From the NCBI GenBank assembly GCA_013347225.1, contig CP054595.1, positions 1,178,001 through 1,242,000 of the forward strand: a stretch of DNA of 64,000 nt, given 5' to 3'. Positions 8,765-18,203 of the stretch are shown piece by piece. The stretch comes from Candidatus Accumulibacter similis (GTDB lineage: Bacteria; Pseudomonadota; Gammaproteobacteria; Burkholderiales; Rhodocyclaceae). Each line of letters begins with the position of its first letter. Position 1 is the stretch's first letter. The notes under the pieces are model-generated. The model was not told the origin of the DNA. It made no database searches and saw nothing but the letters and a program-made list of their open reading frames with translations. The position numbers were made by a program, and so were the translations under genes.

Positions 8765-9736
8765 TCAGATGCCGGTGAACAGCGCCGCTGCTGCCTGCTG
8801 GCCGAGTTCGAAGTAGCGTTTCTGCGCGCTGCTGTCCTTGAGCGAGATCGTCATGCTCTCGAGATCCTTTGGCCGCAGCAGGTGCAGCGGCTTGGCATGG
8901 TAACGCCGGCCGTCGATCTCGGCACTCTGCCTGCCCATGGCCTCGAGCATGCGGTTGATCAGCTGCGCGTGCGCGAAGACGCGGGTGTTGGGCAGAGTCA
9001 GCTGCATGTCGCTGACCAGCAGGTGGGTGTCGATGCTGTTGAACGGCAGGTTGAAGGAACTCGACCGGTAGAGCTTGTCGAGCTCCCGGTGATAGTCGTA
9101 GTCGGTGAAGTCGATGGCAATGATCTCGTCGACCTCGTCGTCCTCGAAGAGGGTGCGCAAGGGGGTATTGTCGAGATAGCCGCCTTCGATGTAGTAATCG
9201 CCATCGATGCTGATGGCCTGGAAGTAGGGGATCGTCGTGATGCCGGCGAGGAAGGCGTCCATGAAGCGGTCGATGCTGGCGTCGTCCACGCTGGCGAGGA
9301 TCTCGTTGATCCTGAAGACGTGTCCCTGCCGGCGGCTCAGGTTGGTTGCCCGAATGTCCCAGCGCAGCGTGTCGAGATGCCTTGCCAGCAACTCGCGGCG
9401 TTGCGGGTCGTCGAGCAGCAGCGACTTGCGGCAGCTTGCCTTGTTGACGCTGAACAGGTGCGTGCCGGTCGGCAGCCACTGCGGCCGCAGGCCGAGGAAG
9501 TTGCCGAGGATGTGAAAGATGTCGCCGATGCCGAGCCTGAGGGTGCGCGTCAGTACCGGCGGCAGTTCTTCGTTGTCCCAGTCCCAGAGCAGGTAGTCGA
9601 CGACGATGTTGTTGCCCGAGCTGGTCGAGGCAATGTGCACCACGGGTACGCCGTGTTTCCTCATCCAGACCAGCACGCCCTCGCTGTAGAAGCTCCGATA
9701 GCCGCCGCCCGAGGCGACGAAGCCGTATCTGGTCAT
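8765..9736 (-). CDS. Patatin-like phospholipase-family protein
   Basis: A 323-aa protein with the patatin glycine-rich oxyanion segment SGGGYRSFYSEG at residues 9-20. The nucleophile motif is STSSG (37-41) with Ser39, where most family members have GxSxG. The second half of the dyad, normally Asp-Gly-Gly, reads IEGGYLDNTP with Glu184. GGAG lies about 5 bp upstream of ATG 9736. It may be a lipid acyl hydrolase, but the altered dyad makes activity uncertain. It is transcribed convergently with the phosphoethanolamine transferase. Confidence 0.8.
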   Translation of the reverse strand: MTRYGFVASGGGYRSFYSEGVLVWMRKHGVPVVHIASTSSGNNIVVDYLLWDWDNEELPPVLTRTLRLGIGDIFHILGNFLGLRPQWLPTGTHLFSVNKASCRKSLLLDDPQRRELLARHLDTLRWDIRATNLSRRQGHVFRINEILASVDDASIDRFMDAFLAGITTIPYFQAISIDGDYYIEGGYLDNTPLRTLFEDDEVDEIIAIDFTDYDYHRELDKLYRSSSFNLPFNSIDTHLLVSDMQLTLPNTRVFAHAQLINRMLEAMGRQSAEIDGRRYHAKPLHLLRPKDLESMTISLKDSSAQKRYFELGQQAAAALFTGI

Positions 9737-9910
9737 CGAGTTCTCCTCTCCCGCCACGAAAGACCGGCTGCCGCGGGCAGCCACTGGCGCAGTGTGGCAC
9801 AATTCTGAGCCATCTGCCGGCTGCGCTGCGGGTCGACGTGGCGCGCTGCCGGGTCGTCCGGCTGAGCCAATTTCTGGCGGCCCACGAACTGTTCCCGGAG
9901 GAGGTGACTG

Positions 9911-10384
9911 ATGGACGGACTGCAGGTGCTTGCGGGTTTTCGCGCGAAATTCCGTGTCGATGAACTGCTGGTGGCGCGCAACGAGGCGTGGTCGTGGTCG
10001 GTGCGGCCGGGGCAGGTGACCCTCGGCGCCGGAATCGTGTCACTGAACCGCCACGCAGCGCGTTTCTCGGCGGTGACGGCGGCTGAAATGGCCGCCCTAA
10101 CCGAGATCGTCGGCTCGCTGGAGCACGCCCTGCACGGTGCGTTCGACTATCGGGCGATCAACTACCTGATGCTGATGATGGTCGACCATCACGTGCACTT
10201 TCACGTCATTCCGCGTTACGACGGCGGACGCCGCTTCGCCGGTCTGGATTGGTTCGACCGCGGCTGGCCGGCGCCGCCGCTGCTCGCCGACGCGCAGCAT
10301 GCCGATCGGGCGGAGCTGCCGGCGCTGCTGCGGCAGGAACTGCAGGCGGCACTGCCGCCAGCGGACGCTGCCGCAGCCGGCTGA
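9911..10384 (+). CDS. HIT-family (histidine triad) protein
   Basis: Small cytoplasmic protein of 157 aa. The histidine triad HVHFHVIPRY has His94, His96 and His98. The upstream part (LVARNEAWSWSVRPGQVTLG and AMNYLMLMMVD-like region) matches HIT-like nucleotide hydrolases or transferases rather than the Hint branch. The substrate is not predictable. GAGG precedes ATG 9911. Confidence 0.82.
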   Translation: MDGLQVLAGFRAKFRVDELLVARNEAWSWSVRPGQVTLGAGIVSLNRHAARFSAVTAAEMAALTEIVGSLEHALHGAFDYRAINYLMLMMVDHHVHFHVIPRYDGGRRFAGLDWFDRGWPAPPLLADAQHADRAELPALLRQELQAALPPADAAAAG

Positions 10385-10405
10385 GTGGCTGGCCCGACGG
10401 CCCCG

Positions 10406-10549
10406 TCAGCGATCGTTGCGCCAGTCGTGCAGCGTTTCCTTGCGCGGCAGCGGCGGCTCCCTGCCGGGGTCCCTGCCGCGCAGCAGCGGCATTGCGGCCG
10501 CCAGGACGAAAACGACGCAGATGCCGAGGACGATCCACAAGGTGCTCAT
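10406..10549 (-). CDS. Small single-span membrane protein (47 aa)
   Basis: An ORF of 47 codons preceded by a strong ribosome binding site (GGAGGG, 8-13 bp upstream of ATG 10549). The product begins MSTLWIVLGICVVFVLAAA, a clear transmembrane helix, followed by a charged tail ending ETLHDWRNDR. It ends 21 bp from the convergent HIT gene. I do not recognise a named family. The strong RBS and membrane-plus-basic-tail design support a real gene. Confidence 0.6.
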   Translation of the reverse strand: MSTLWIVLGICVVFVLAAAMPLLRGRDPGREPPLPRKETLHDWRNDR

Positions 10550-10900
10550 TCATTCCCTCCATTGGCGCTGCCTGCGGCGCGGCGGTCGCCGTTCCGGGCA
10601 GGGCGCGCGCACGGCCAGTGCACGCCGCCCGACGGGCCGCCCCGGCGTTGTCCACGGCAGCGCTTCGCCGGGGCCGGCGAGATGGCTGCGGCAGCGGCGG
10701 GGGGGCGAAGCATCGTTCCGAGAGCCGATTAGAACCCAGCGCGCGCCGGCTGGCAAGCTGCTGCGTGCGGGCGACACGGGCAGTCCGCGGCGCAGGGCGG
10801 GGCAAGCCGCCGGTACGCGGGTGCGGACCGACCGCAGCGACCGCGAACGACCGAAGCGGCCGCCTGGTCATCGGCAGCGGCTGCCCGTGGGCGAGCGTCG
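10550..10900. other. Gene-free stretch between the 47-aa protein gene and the O-antigen ligase-like gene
   Basis: About 350 bp of very GC-rich sequence. I see no tRNA, repeat, terminator or coding pattern I would defend; the open frames here are arginine/alanine-rich and lack ribosome binding sites. It presumably holds the divergent promoters. Confidence 0.5.
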
Positions 10901-12952
10901 ATGATCCCGCTGTATGGTGCCCTGGCGATCCTCAGTGCCGCCATGGCCACCTTCATCGCGCTCAATCACCCGCTGTGGCCGGCGTTGCTGGCAGTTGCGC
11001 TGGTCGTCTGGAGTGTTGCCGTCTGCCTGCGCCCGCTTCTTTGGCTGGCCGTTCTGCCTGCCTGCCTGCCGCTGGCGGGGTTCTCGCCGTGGACCGGCTG
11101 GATCGGCGTCGAAGAGTTCGACCTGCTCTGCCTCGGGGCTGCCGCCGGTTCGCTGAGCCGACTCGTTCTGCAGCGGATGTTGCCGGCCCGTTGGCTGCCG
11201 GCTGCCGGCACTGGCGCGGACGGACGTGGCGACGATCGGCCGGCAACGGGTGCGGCACGGGTCGCGACCGATCCGCGGCGGCGACTGCCGGGGAGCCGCG
11301 ACAGCTGCCGGCGACAGCGGCTGGCGCTGATCGGCCTCGCCCTGCTCATGGCATCCTGCCTCTTCGCCGCCTGGCGCGGCCTGCTCGCGGCCGGCGGTCC
11401 GCCACTGGACTGGTTCGACGGTTATGAAGAGCCTCTGAACAGCCTGCGGGTGGCGAAGAGCTTCCTGCTCTCGTTGCTCTTGCTGCCGTCGTTGCGCTGC
11501 CTGTTGCACGGCGAGCCGCGGCGCAGCGCGGGCTGCCTCGCCGGCGGCATCGTCGCCGGGCTGGCGGTTGTGGTTCTGGCGGCGCTCGCGGAGCGTCTCG
11601 CGCATCCCGGCCTGCTCGATTTCACCACCGCCTACCGCACGACCGCCCTGTTCTGGGAGATGCACGTCGGTGGCGCGGCGCTCGACGCGTTCCTGGCGCT
11701 GACCCTGCCGTTCGCCGTCCGCCCGGTGCTGCGCGCCGCGGCGCCCGGCAACTGGCTGGCCGCTGCGCTGCTGGCGGTGCTCGCGTGCTACGCGTGCCTG
11801 ACCACCTTTTCGCGGGCCCTCTATCTCGGCACGGCGGTGGCCGTGGTCGTCCTCGCCTGCCGTCTGCCACGGCAGGCAGCGCAGCAGTGCCGGCCGCAGC
11901 CGCTCTGGCGAACACGGGCCAACCGCGTGCTGGTGGCGATCCTGGCTGGCGAGGTGCTGCTGGTCGCCGCCTTCGGCGAGTTCATGGGCAGCCGGCTGGC
12001 CGGCGGCGAGCGCGACCTCGTCGGGCGGCTGACGCACTGGCAGGAGAGCCTGGGTCTCCTGCAGGGGGGCAGTGACATGGTCTTCGGCAGGGGCCTCGGA
12101 AGGTATCCCGCCGACTACTCGGCGCAGGTCGCCGGGCGCGAGATGCCCGGCCGACTGCGGCTGATCGACGATGCGACAGGTCGCCACCTGAGCCTTTCCG
12201 GGACCAGATGGCGGGCGCCGCAGCGAGGTCGCTGGGAACTGCTGCAACGCGTGCCGGCACCGCTCGCCGCGCCGTACGCGCTCAGCCTGGCTGCGCGCTC
12301 CGCGCAGCCGGCGGTACTGGTCGCCAGCGTCTGCCGGCAGCACCTGCTCTACCCGGCCGCCTGTGTCGAGTCCGCGGTCTTGATTCCCGGTGGCGCTGGG
12401 GACTGGCGACGCATCGAGCTTAGGCTGCACCCCGGCGCCAGAGTGCCGGCGTCCAGGCTCTTGCCGGCCGCAGGCTTCTTCTCGCTGCGCCTGCTTGGCC
12501 AGTCCGAGTTCGTCGAGCTCGACGAACTCAGACTGATCGATGATGGTGGCCGCCAGTTGCTGGCCAACGGTGATTTCTCGCAGGGCCTGGCGCGCTGGTT
12601 CTTCGCCGCTCGTCACTACTTCCTGCCCTGGCATGTCGACAGCCTCTACCTGGAGATGCTCCTCGACCAGGGCGCGCTCGGACTTGGCCTGCTGCTGGCG
12701 CTGCTGGCGCTGGCGATCATCAATCTGTCGCGGGTTCCGCAGCGCGAGCACGAACTGGCGCCCTATCTGCTGGCTGGCCTGCTCGCCTGCATGACCGCCG
12801 GCCTGTTCGTCAGCGTGCTCGACATGCCGCGCGTTGCCTTCCTCTTTTACCTGTTGCTCTGTTGCTCGCTGTTCATCGACCACTGCCCGGGCGGGGTCGT
12901 GCCGTCGGCGGCAAGTTCCGGCGAAGTGCCGGATTCGCCCCGCAGTGTATAA
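10901..12952 (+). CDS. O-antigen ligase/polymerase-like membrane protein with large periplasmic insert
   Basis: Polytopic protein of 683 aa with many hydrophobic segments. The conserved Wzy_C-type loop ends at HVDSLYLEMLLDQGALGLG (about residue 577 on), as in O-antigen ligases and exopolysaccharide polymerases. Usual members have 400-480 residues. The excess is mostly a ~170-residue hydrophilic insert (about 405-575) between GRGLGRYPADYSAQ and the loop, with LLANGDFSQGLARWFF near its end, reminiscent of jelly-roll carbohydrate-binding domains. Position beside EpsB and Prs genes implies a role in exopolysaccharide polymerisation or ligation. Confidence 0.82.
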   Translation: MIPLYGALAILSAAMATFIALNHPLWPALLAVALVVWSVAVCLRPLLWLAVLPACLPLAGFSPWTGWIGVEEFDLLCLGAAAGSLSRLVLQRMLPARWLPAAGTGADGRGDDRPATGAARVATDPRRRLPGSRDSCRRQRLALIGLALLMASCLFAAWRGLLAAGGPPLDWFDGYEEPLNSLRVAKSFLLSLLLLPSLRCLLHGEPRRSAGCLAGGIVAGLAVVVLAALAERLAHPGLLDFTTAYRTTALFWEMHVGGAALDAFLALTLPFAVRPVLRAAAPGNWLAAALLAVLACYACLTTFSRALYLGTAVAVVVLACRLPRQAAQQCRPQPLWRTRANRVLVAILAGEVLLVAAFGEFMGSRLAGGERDLVGRLTHWQESLGLLQGGSDMVFGRGLGRYPADYSAQVAGREMPGRLRLIDDATGRHLSLSGTRWRAPQRGRWELLQRVPAPLAAPYALSLAARSAQPAVLVASVCRQHLLYPAACVESAVLIPGGAGDWRRIELRLHPGARVPASRLLPAAGFFSLRLLGQSEFVELDELRLIDDGGRQLLANGDFSQGLARWFFAARHYFLPWHVDSLYLEMLLDQGALGLGLLLALLALAIINLSRVPQREHELAPYLLAGLLACMTAGLFVSVLDMPRVAFLFYLLLCCSLFIDHCPGGVVPSAASSGEVPDSPRSV

Positions 12953-13040
12953 TCAGCTTGTCAAGCAACTGAGCAATATCAATAACTTGCAATTTTATCA
13001 TATGATTATGTTGATCGTTCAAGGTGGTTTCTCGATGGTC
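12948..13040 (+). promoter_or_regulatory. AT-rich promoter-like region ahead of the sugar transferase
   Basis: A perfect TATAAT at 12948-12953 opens a stretch of about 90 bp that is strikingly AT-rich compared with everything around it, including the run CAATTTTATCATATGATTAT. It overlaps the end of the ligase gene and precedes the EpsB-like gene by about 200 bp. A regulatory region for the exopolysaccharide genes is likely. No clear -35 or sigma-54 element was found. Confidence 0.4.
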
Positions 13041-13238
13041 GCCCAGCCTGGTGGCGGCCGTTTGCTGCGCGATTCTCCTGTGCCTGTGCATTAGGTCACG
13101 GTCACCCATCCGCCGCGCTGATAGCCTTCGTGTCATGCGTTTCGCCGAGCCCTCCCGATGAAGCAGCGGGACGGCTCAGCAGAATTCGTTTCTCAACGAC
13201 ACGCGCGGGGCGTTGTTCATGCTTGCAGGGGGTCTATC

Positions 13239-14621
13239 GTGATCAAGGTGTTCAATCATTGGTTTCATCGGAAGACTGTCGCCCAGGTTGCCGTCGACCT
13301 GATGTTCCCGGTCGTGTGCGTGATTCTCGCTGCCGTCTGGCTTGGCGGTGGGGCGCATCTGGAACTCGACAGGATCGCCTTCTACGCGATCATCTTCGCC
13401 CTGACGATGATCGTCCTGAATTCCTGGCTGGGCATGTATCAGCGCGTTCACACCCGGACGTTGGCGGAAACCCGCGCCCGCGCCGTACTCTCGCTGTACC
13501 TGGCGATTCCGCTGGCCTATGTCGTCTTCTCGTTGCTGGCGATCTCCGAGGTGGACCGCGGCTTCATGCTCCTGTCCGGGCTGGCGGCACTGTTTGCGAC
13601 CCTGGTGCGGCGCGTCCATGGTGCGCACAGCATGCCGGGGTCGTTGCTGCGTCACCGTGTGCTGGTCTTCGGTGCCGGCGAGGAAGCCGAGAACGTCGGT
13701 CGTGTGCTCTCGAAGTCCGATCCCGACATCCAGATCGTCGGCTTCTATCCGTGCTCGAGCGATTCCGAGGTGGTCGTGCCGTCACAGGTCGTGCTGTCGC
13801 AGGCGATGTCGCTTTCGGATACGGCGCATTCGCTGAAGGTTGATGAGATCATCGTCGCCGTTCGCGAGCGCCGGGGTGGTGCGCTGCCCCTGCGCGAACT
13901 GCTCGACTGCAAGCTGTCCGGCGTCAAGGTGCTTGATCTGGCCAGCTACTTCGAGCGTGCGCTGGGGCAGCTGCGCCTGGATTCGCTGCGCGTCGGCTGG
14001 ATGATCTTCGGTGAGGGTTTCCGGCAGACCTGGCGGCGGACGTTCTTCAAGCGCGCCTTCGACATCGTGGTCGCACTGCTGCTGCTGCTGCTGGCGCTGC
14101 CGGTGATGCTGCTGACGGCGATTCTGATCGCCTTCGAGGACGGGCTGCCGGTGTTCTATCGCCAGGAGCGGGTTGGCCTCGATGGCCGCCTGTTCGACGT
14201 GATCAAGTTCCGCAGCATGCGCAGCGACGCCGAGAGCGACGGCAAGCCGCGCTGGGCCGCCACCGACGACGACCGGGTGACGCGGGTTGGCCGCATCATC
14301 CGCAAGCTGCGCATCGACGAGTTGCCACAACTCTACAATGTGCTCGCCGGTGACATGAGCATGGTCGGACCGCGTCCCGAACGCCCCTTCTTTGTCGACC
14401 AACTGACGCGTGACATCCCGTTCTACGCCGTGCGCCACAGTGTCAAGCCCGGTCTCACCGGCTGGGCACAGGTCAGCTACCAGTACGGGTCGACGATCGA
14501 GGATTCGGTCCAGAAGCTGCAGTACGATCTCTACTACGTCAAGAATCACACCCTCTTCCTTGATATAGTGATCCTTTTCCATACCGTCGGAGTTGTCCTG
14601 ACCGGCAAGGGTGCCCGGTGA
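13239..14621 (+). CDS. PEP-CTERM/exopolysaccharide-associated sugar transferase (EpsB-like)
   Basis: Undecaprenyl-phosphate sugar phosphotransferase of about 460 aa that starts repeat-unit assembly on the lipid carrier. N-terminal membrane segments and a nucleotide-binding-like middle part (HRVLVFGAGEEAENVGRVL) precede the bacterial sugar-transferase domain: KRAFDIVVALLLLLLALPVM, FKFRSMRSDAE-type core (IKFRSMRSDAES), MVGPRPERPFFVDQL and KPGLTGWAQVSYQYG. I prefer GTG 13239 because GGGGG lies 8-12 bp upstream and relatives begin with an IKxFNH-like stretch; ATG 13158 is also open. It leads the prsK-prsR-prsT run. Confidence 0.9.
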   Translation: MIKVFNHWFHRKTVAQVAVDLMFPVVCVILAAVWLGGGAHLELDRIAFYAIIFALTMIVLNSWLGMYQRVHTRTLAETRARAVLSLYLAIPLAYVVFSLLAISEVDRGFMLLSGLAALFATLVRRVHGAHSMPGSLLRHRVLVFGAGEEAENVGRVLSKSDPDIQIVGFYPCSSDSEVVVPSQVVLSQAMSLSDTAHSLKVDEIIVAVRERRGGALPLRELLDCKLSGVKVLDLASYFERALGQLRLDSLRVGWMIFGEGFRQTWRRTFFKRAFDIVVALLLLLLALPVMLLTAILIAFEDGLPVFYRQERVGLDGRLFDVIKFRSMRSDAESDGKPRWAATDDDRVTRVGRIIRKLRIDELPQLYNVLAGDMSMVGPRPERPFFVDQLTRDIPFYAVRHSVKPGLTGWAQVSYQYGSTIEDSVQKLQYDLYYVKNHTLFLDIVILFHTVGVVLTGKGAR

Positions 14622-14676
14622 CCGGGCAACTGCGGCTCAGGTTGCTGCTTTCGACTGACGAGGACTGCGGGCGCTG

Positions 14677-16791
14677 ATGGACAGCAAGATGGCGATGATT
14701 TCGGCGTGGAGCTATGGCCTGGCGGGCGTTCTGGCGGCGCTGCTGACGCTTTACCTGGCGTCCGGCCGGCGAAGCAGCAGTCGCAGTGGCTCGATGTTCC
14801 TGGCGGTGGCTCTGTGCACGGTGTGGGGGATGTTTGGCCTGGCCTTTGCGCTCACCGGTCAGGGCATCTTTCTCGCCGGCAGCCTGCTGGCCGACGCGCT
14901 GCGTTTCGGCGGCTGGTATCTCTTCCTGATCATCCTGATGCGCCCGGAGTCTCCTGCCGAAGGTGCGCCGGCAACGGCTGGCATCGGCTGGCTGAGTGCG
15001 ATTGCCGTGCTGCTGGTGGTGTGCGGCTTCGTCGCCCAGGCGATGGCCGTCTTCGGCGTCGACCTCTTTGGCTCGTCGGCACGGCTGGCGCTGTTTGCCT
15101 CGCTGGCGATGACCGTCTTCGGGCTGGTTCTCGTCGAGCGTCTCTTTCGCAACGTATCGCCGGATTTCCGCTGGAGCATCAAGCCGCTGTGTCTTGGCTT
15201 GGGGGGCATCTTCCTGTTTGACCTCTACGTCTACTCCGACGCCTTGCTGTTCAACCGAATCGACGCCGACGCCTTCAGCATTCGCGGTTTCGCGCATGCG
15301 CTCGCGCTGCCGCTGGTGGCCCTGTCGGCAATCCGCAGCCACGACTGGAAGCGGCGACTGGTGATGTCACAGCGTGCGGTGCTGCAGTCGGCGACCCTGC
15401 TGATCGTCGGCACCTACCTGCTCTTCATGGCGGCCGCCGGCTATTACGTGCGCTTTTTCGGTGGCGAGTGGGGGCGTGCCCTGCAACTGGCGCTGCTGTT
15501 CGCCGCCCTGCTGGTGCTCGCGGTGCTGACCTTCTCCGGATCGATGCGGGCGCGTCTGCGGGTTCAGGTGGGCAAGCATTTCTTCAGCTATCGCTACGAT
15601 TACCGCGAGGAGTGGTTGCGCTTCACCGCCACCCTGTCCGCGCAGGGCGGCTTCACGGGTCTTGGCCGACACGTGGTGCGCGGCCTGGCCGACATGGTCG
15701 AGAGTCCGAGCGGCGCTCTCTGGCTGAAGGATCCTTCCGGCCGCTTCTTTGCCCAGGCGGCATTCTGGAACATGCCTGCGTCGCCGGCCACCGAGGACGC
15801 CGACAGCCCGCTCTGCCGCTTCCTGCTCGACAGTGGCTGGGTGATCAACCTCGAAGAGTACCGCTCGCTGCCCCGCCGCTATGACGGGCTGGTGGTGCCG
15901 TTGTGGCTGGTCGAGGTGCCGAACGCCTGGCTGGTGGTGCCGCTGACCACCGGCAGCGAGTTGATCGCCTTCGTCGTGCTGGCGACGGCGCGCACGCGGA
16001 TCGACGTCAATTGGGAGGTCAACGACCTGCTCAAGACGGCGGCCCGGCAGGCTGGAGCCTTCCTCGGTCAGATGCAGGCCAGCGAGGCGCTGCTCGAAGT
16101 GCGCAAGTTCGATTCCTTCAACCGGATGTCGGCTTTCGTCGTCCATGATCTGAAGAACATCATCGCCCAACTCTCGCTGATGCTGAAGAATGCCGAGCGC
16201 CACCGTGACAACCCGGAGTTCCAGAAGGACATGCTGATGACCGTCGAGCACTCCGTCGAGCGCATGCGGCAGCTGATGATGCAGTTGCGGCAGGAGACGA
16301 CGCCGCTCGACGGGCCGCGCGGCATCGATCTGGCGGATGTGCTGCGGCGCATCCAGACGGCCAAGTCGGGGCAGGGGCGCGAGGTCGAGCTGACGATCGA
16401 GGAAAAGTTGCTGGCACGCGGTCACGAGGACAGAATCGAGCGTGTCATCGGCCATCTCGTGCAGAACGCGCTCGACGCCACCGAAAAGGGCGGTCGCGTC
16501 TGGGTGCGGCTCGCCCGCCAGGGCACCCAGGCCCTCGTCGAGGTCGGCGATACCGGACACGGGATGAGTCCCGAGTTCGTCCGTGAGCGGTTGTTCAAGC
16601 CCTTCCAGACGACGAAGCCGACGGGAATGGGAATCGGTGCTTACGAGAGCTTCCAGTATGTCCATGAACTGGGTGGCAGGGTCTCGGTCGACAGCGCGGT
16701 CGACGTCGGCACGCAGGTCGACCTCCTGCTGCCGCTGTTCGAAGGGGGCAAGGCGCTGCAGTCGGAAGAATTATCGGGGAAACAGGAATGA
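14677..16791 (+). CDS. prsK: XrtA/PEP-CTERM system histidine kinase
   Basis: Membrane sensor kinase of 704 aa. About eight N-terminal hydrophobic segments are followed by a GAF-like region and a kinase core. The phospho-acceptor motif is VVHDLKNIIAQLSLML with His490, the HDLKN form seen in PrsK. The ATPase motifs are VIGHLVQNALDATEKG, VGDTGHGMS and TGMGIGAYES. The stop overlaps the start of prsR (ATGA). PrsK and PrsR are known to accompany exosortase/PEP-CTERM exopolysaccharide loci and act with sigma-54; the stimulus is unknown. Confidence 0.92.
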   Translation: MDSKMAMISAWSYGLAGVLAALLTLYLASGRRSSSRSGSMFLAVALCTVWGMFGLAFALTGQGIFLAGSLLADALRFGGWYLFLIILMRPESPAEGAPATAGIGWLSAIAVLLVVCGFVAQAMAVFGVDLFGSSARLALFASLAMTVFGLVLVERLFRNVSPDFRWSIKPLCLGLGGIFLFDLYVYSDALLFNRIDADAFSIRGFAHALALPLVALSAIRSHDWKRRLVMSQRAVLQSATLLIVGTYLLFMAAAGYYVRFFGGEWGRALQLALLFAALLVLAVLTFSGSMRARLRVQVGKHFFSYRYDYREEWLRFTATLSAQGGFTGLGRHVVRGLADMVESPSGALWLKDPSGRFFAQAAFWNMPASPATEDADSPLCRFLLDSGWVINLEEYRSLPRRYDGLVVPLWLVEVPNAWLVVPLTTGSELIAFVVLATARTRIDVNWEVNDLLKTAARQAGAFLGQMQASEALLEVRKFDSFNRMSAFVVHDLKNIIAQLSLMLKNAERHRDNPEFQKDMLMTVEHSVERMRQLMMQLRQETTPLDGPRGIDLADVLRRIQTAKSGQGREVELTIEEKLLARGHEDRIERVIGHLVQNALDATEKGGRVWVRLARQGTQALVEVGDTGHGMSPEFVRERLFKPFQTTKPTGMGIGAYESFQYVHELGGRVSVDSAVDVGTQVDLLLPLFEGGKALQSEELSGKQE

Positions 16792-18146
16792 GCGCTGCAA
16801 AAATGCCACACCTGCTGATCGTCGAGGATGACCGCGCTCTGCAGAAGCAGATTCGCTGGGCCTTCGATCAGTACGAGACGCTGGCCGCCGACGACCGCGA
16901 GACGGCGATGCAACTGATGCGCCGTTACCAGCCGGCAGTGGTCACCATGGATCTCGGCCTGCCGCCCGACCCGGACTCGGTGTCGGAGGGCTTCAAGCTG
17001 CTTGAGGAGATCCTCAGCCTGGCGCCCGACACCAAGGTCATCGTGCTGACCGGCCAGAACGACCGCGCGAACGCCCTGCGCGCGATCGCCCTCGGTGCCT
17101 ATGATTTCTTCGCCAAGCCGTTCGAGGTCGACTTGCTTGGCCTGACGATCCAGCGGGCCTACCGGCTGCACGAACTGCAGAAGGAGAACGAGCGGCTGCA
17201 GGCGATGCAGCAGCCGGACGCGATGGCGGGCATGATCACCCGCGACCCGGATCTGCTGCGCGTCTGCCGGACGATCGAGCGCGTTGGCGTCACCGACGCG
17301 ACCGTCCTGCTGCTCGGTGAAAGCGGTACCGGCAAGGAGCTGCTCGCGCGCGGGCTGCACGAATCATCGCCCAGGCGTCGCGAGCGATTCGTTGCCATCA
17401 ACTGTGCGGCGATCCCCGACAACCTGCTGGAGAGCGAACTCTTCGGCTACGAGAAGGGCGCCTTCACCGGTGCCGGGAAGACGACGCCGGGCAAGATCGA
17501 GACCGCCAACAACGGCACGCTGATGCTCGACGAGATCGGCGATCTGCCGCACAACCTGCAGGCGAAGCTGCTGCGATTCCTGCAGGAGCGGGTGATCGAA
17601 CGGATCGGCGGACGCAACGAGATCCCGGTCAATGTACGGATCGTCTGCGCCACGCATCAGAATCTGCCGCAGCTCATCAGCGAGGGTCGTTTCCGCGAGG
17701 ATCTCTATTATCGGCTGGCGGAAATCGTCGTGAACATACCGCCGCTGCGTGCCCGCACCGGCGATGCCTCGCTGCTGGCGCATGCCTTCGTGCGGCGCTT
17801 CGCTGCCGAGAACGGTCGCGGCGCCATGAGCCTGCGTGAGGATGCCCTGCGTGCGATCGAGGCACACGCCTGGCCGGGGAACGTGCGCGAACTCGAGAAC
17901 TGCATCAAGCGAGCGGTGATCATGGCAGACGGCCATCAGATCACTGCCGCCGACATCGGCGTCCTGAGCGGGGTGCAGGCCGAGGAGATGGTGCTCGACC
18001 TGCGCAACGCGCGCGATGAGGCGGAGAAACGCGTGACCATCGCCGCTCTCGCGCGTGCCGACGGCAATGTCGTCAAGGCCGCCGAACTCCTCGGTGTCAG
18101 CCGTCCGACGCTGTACGATATGATGCACCGGTTCGGACTCAAGTAG
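16788..18146 (+). CDS. prsR: PEP-CTERM-box sigma-54-dependent response regulator
   Basis: NtrC-type activator of 452 aa. The receiver domain (LLIVEDDRALQ; MDLGLPPDPDS with the phospho-Asp; Lys in FFAKPFEVDLLG) is followed by an AAA+ domain: Walker A GESGTGKE near residue 177, the sigma-54-contact motif GAFTGAG near 224, and LMLDEIGDLP as Walker B. A Fis-type helix-turn-helix ends the protein (VVKAAELLGVSRPTLYDMM). It is translationally coupled to prsK. It should activate sigma-54 promoters of PEP-CTERM and exopolysaccharide genes, probably outside this window. Confidence 0.94.
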   Translation: MSAAKMPHLLIVEDDRALQKQIRWAFDQYETLAADDRETAMQLMRRYQPAVVTMDLGLPPDPDSVSEGFKLLEEILSLAPDTKVIVLTGQNDRANALRAIALGAYDFFAKPFEVDLLGLTIQRAYRLHELQKENERLQAMQQPDAMAGMITRDPDLLRVCRTIERVGVTDATVLLLGESGTGKELLARGLHESSPRRRERFVAINCAAIPDNLLESELFGYEKGAFTGAGKTTPGKIETANNGTLMLDEIGDLPHNLQAKLLRFLQERVIERIGGRNEIPVNVRIVCATHQNLPQLISEGRFREDLYYRLAEIVVNIPPLRARTGDASLLAHAFVRRFAAENGRGAMSLREDALRAIEAHAWPGNVRELENCIKRAVIMADGHQITAADIGVLSGVQAEEMVLDLRNARDEAEKRVTIAALARADGNVVKAAELLGVSRPTLYDMMHRFGLK

Positions 18147-18203
18147 CGTCGCCAACACGACCTTTTTTCTTACTGGCAAGCTTTTCGACTCAGGGGGACT
18201 TTG

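Noticed and set aside
13052..13066. Possible sigma-54 promoter (TGGC...TTGC) upstream of the sugar transferase
   Set aside because: The GG and GC dinucleotides are 9 bp apart instead of the strict 10, and the -24 element is otherwise poor.
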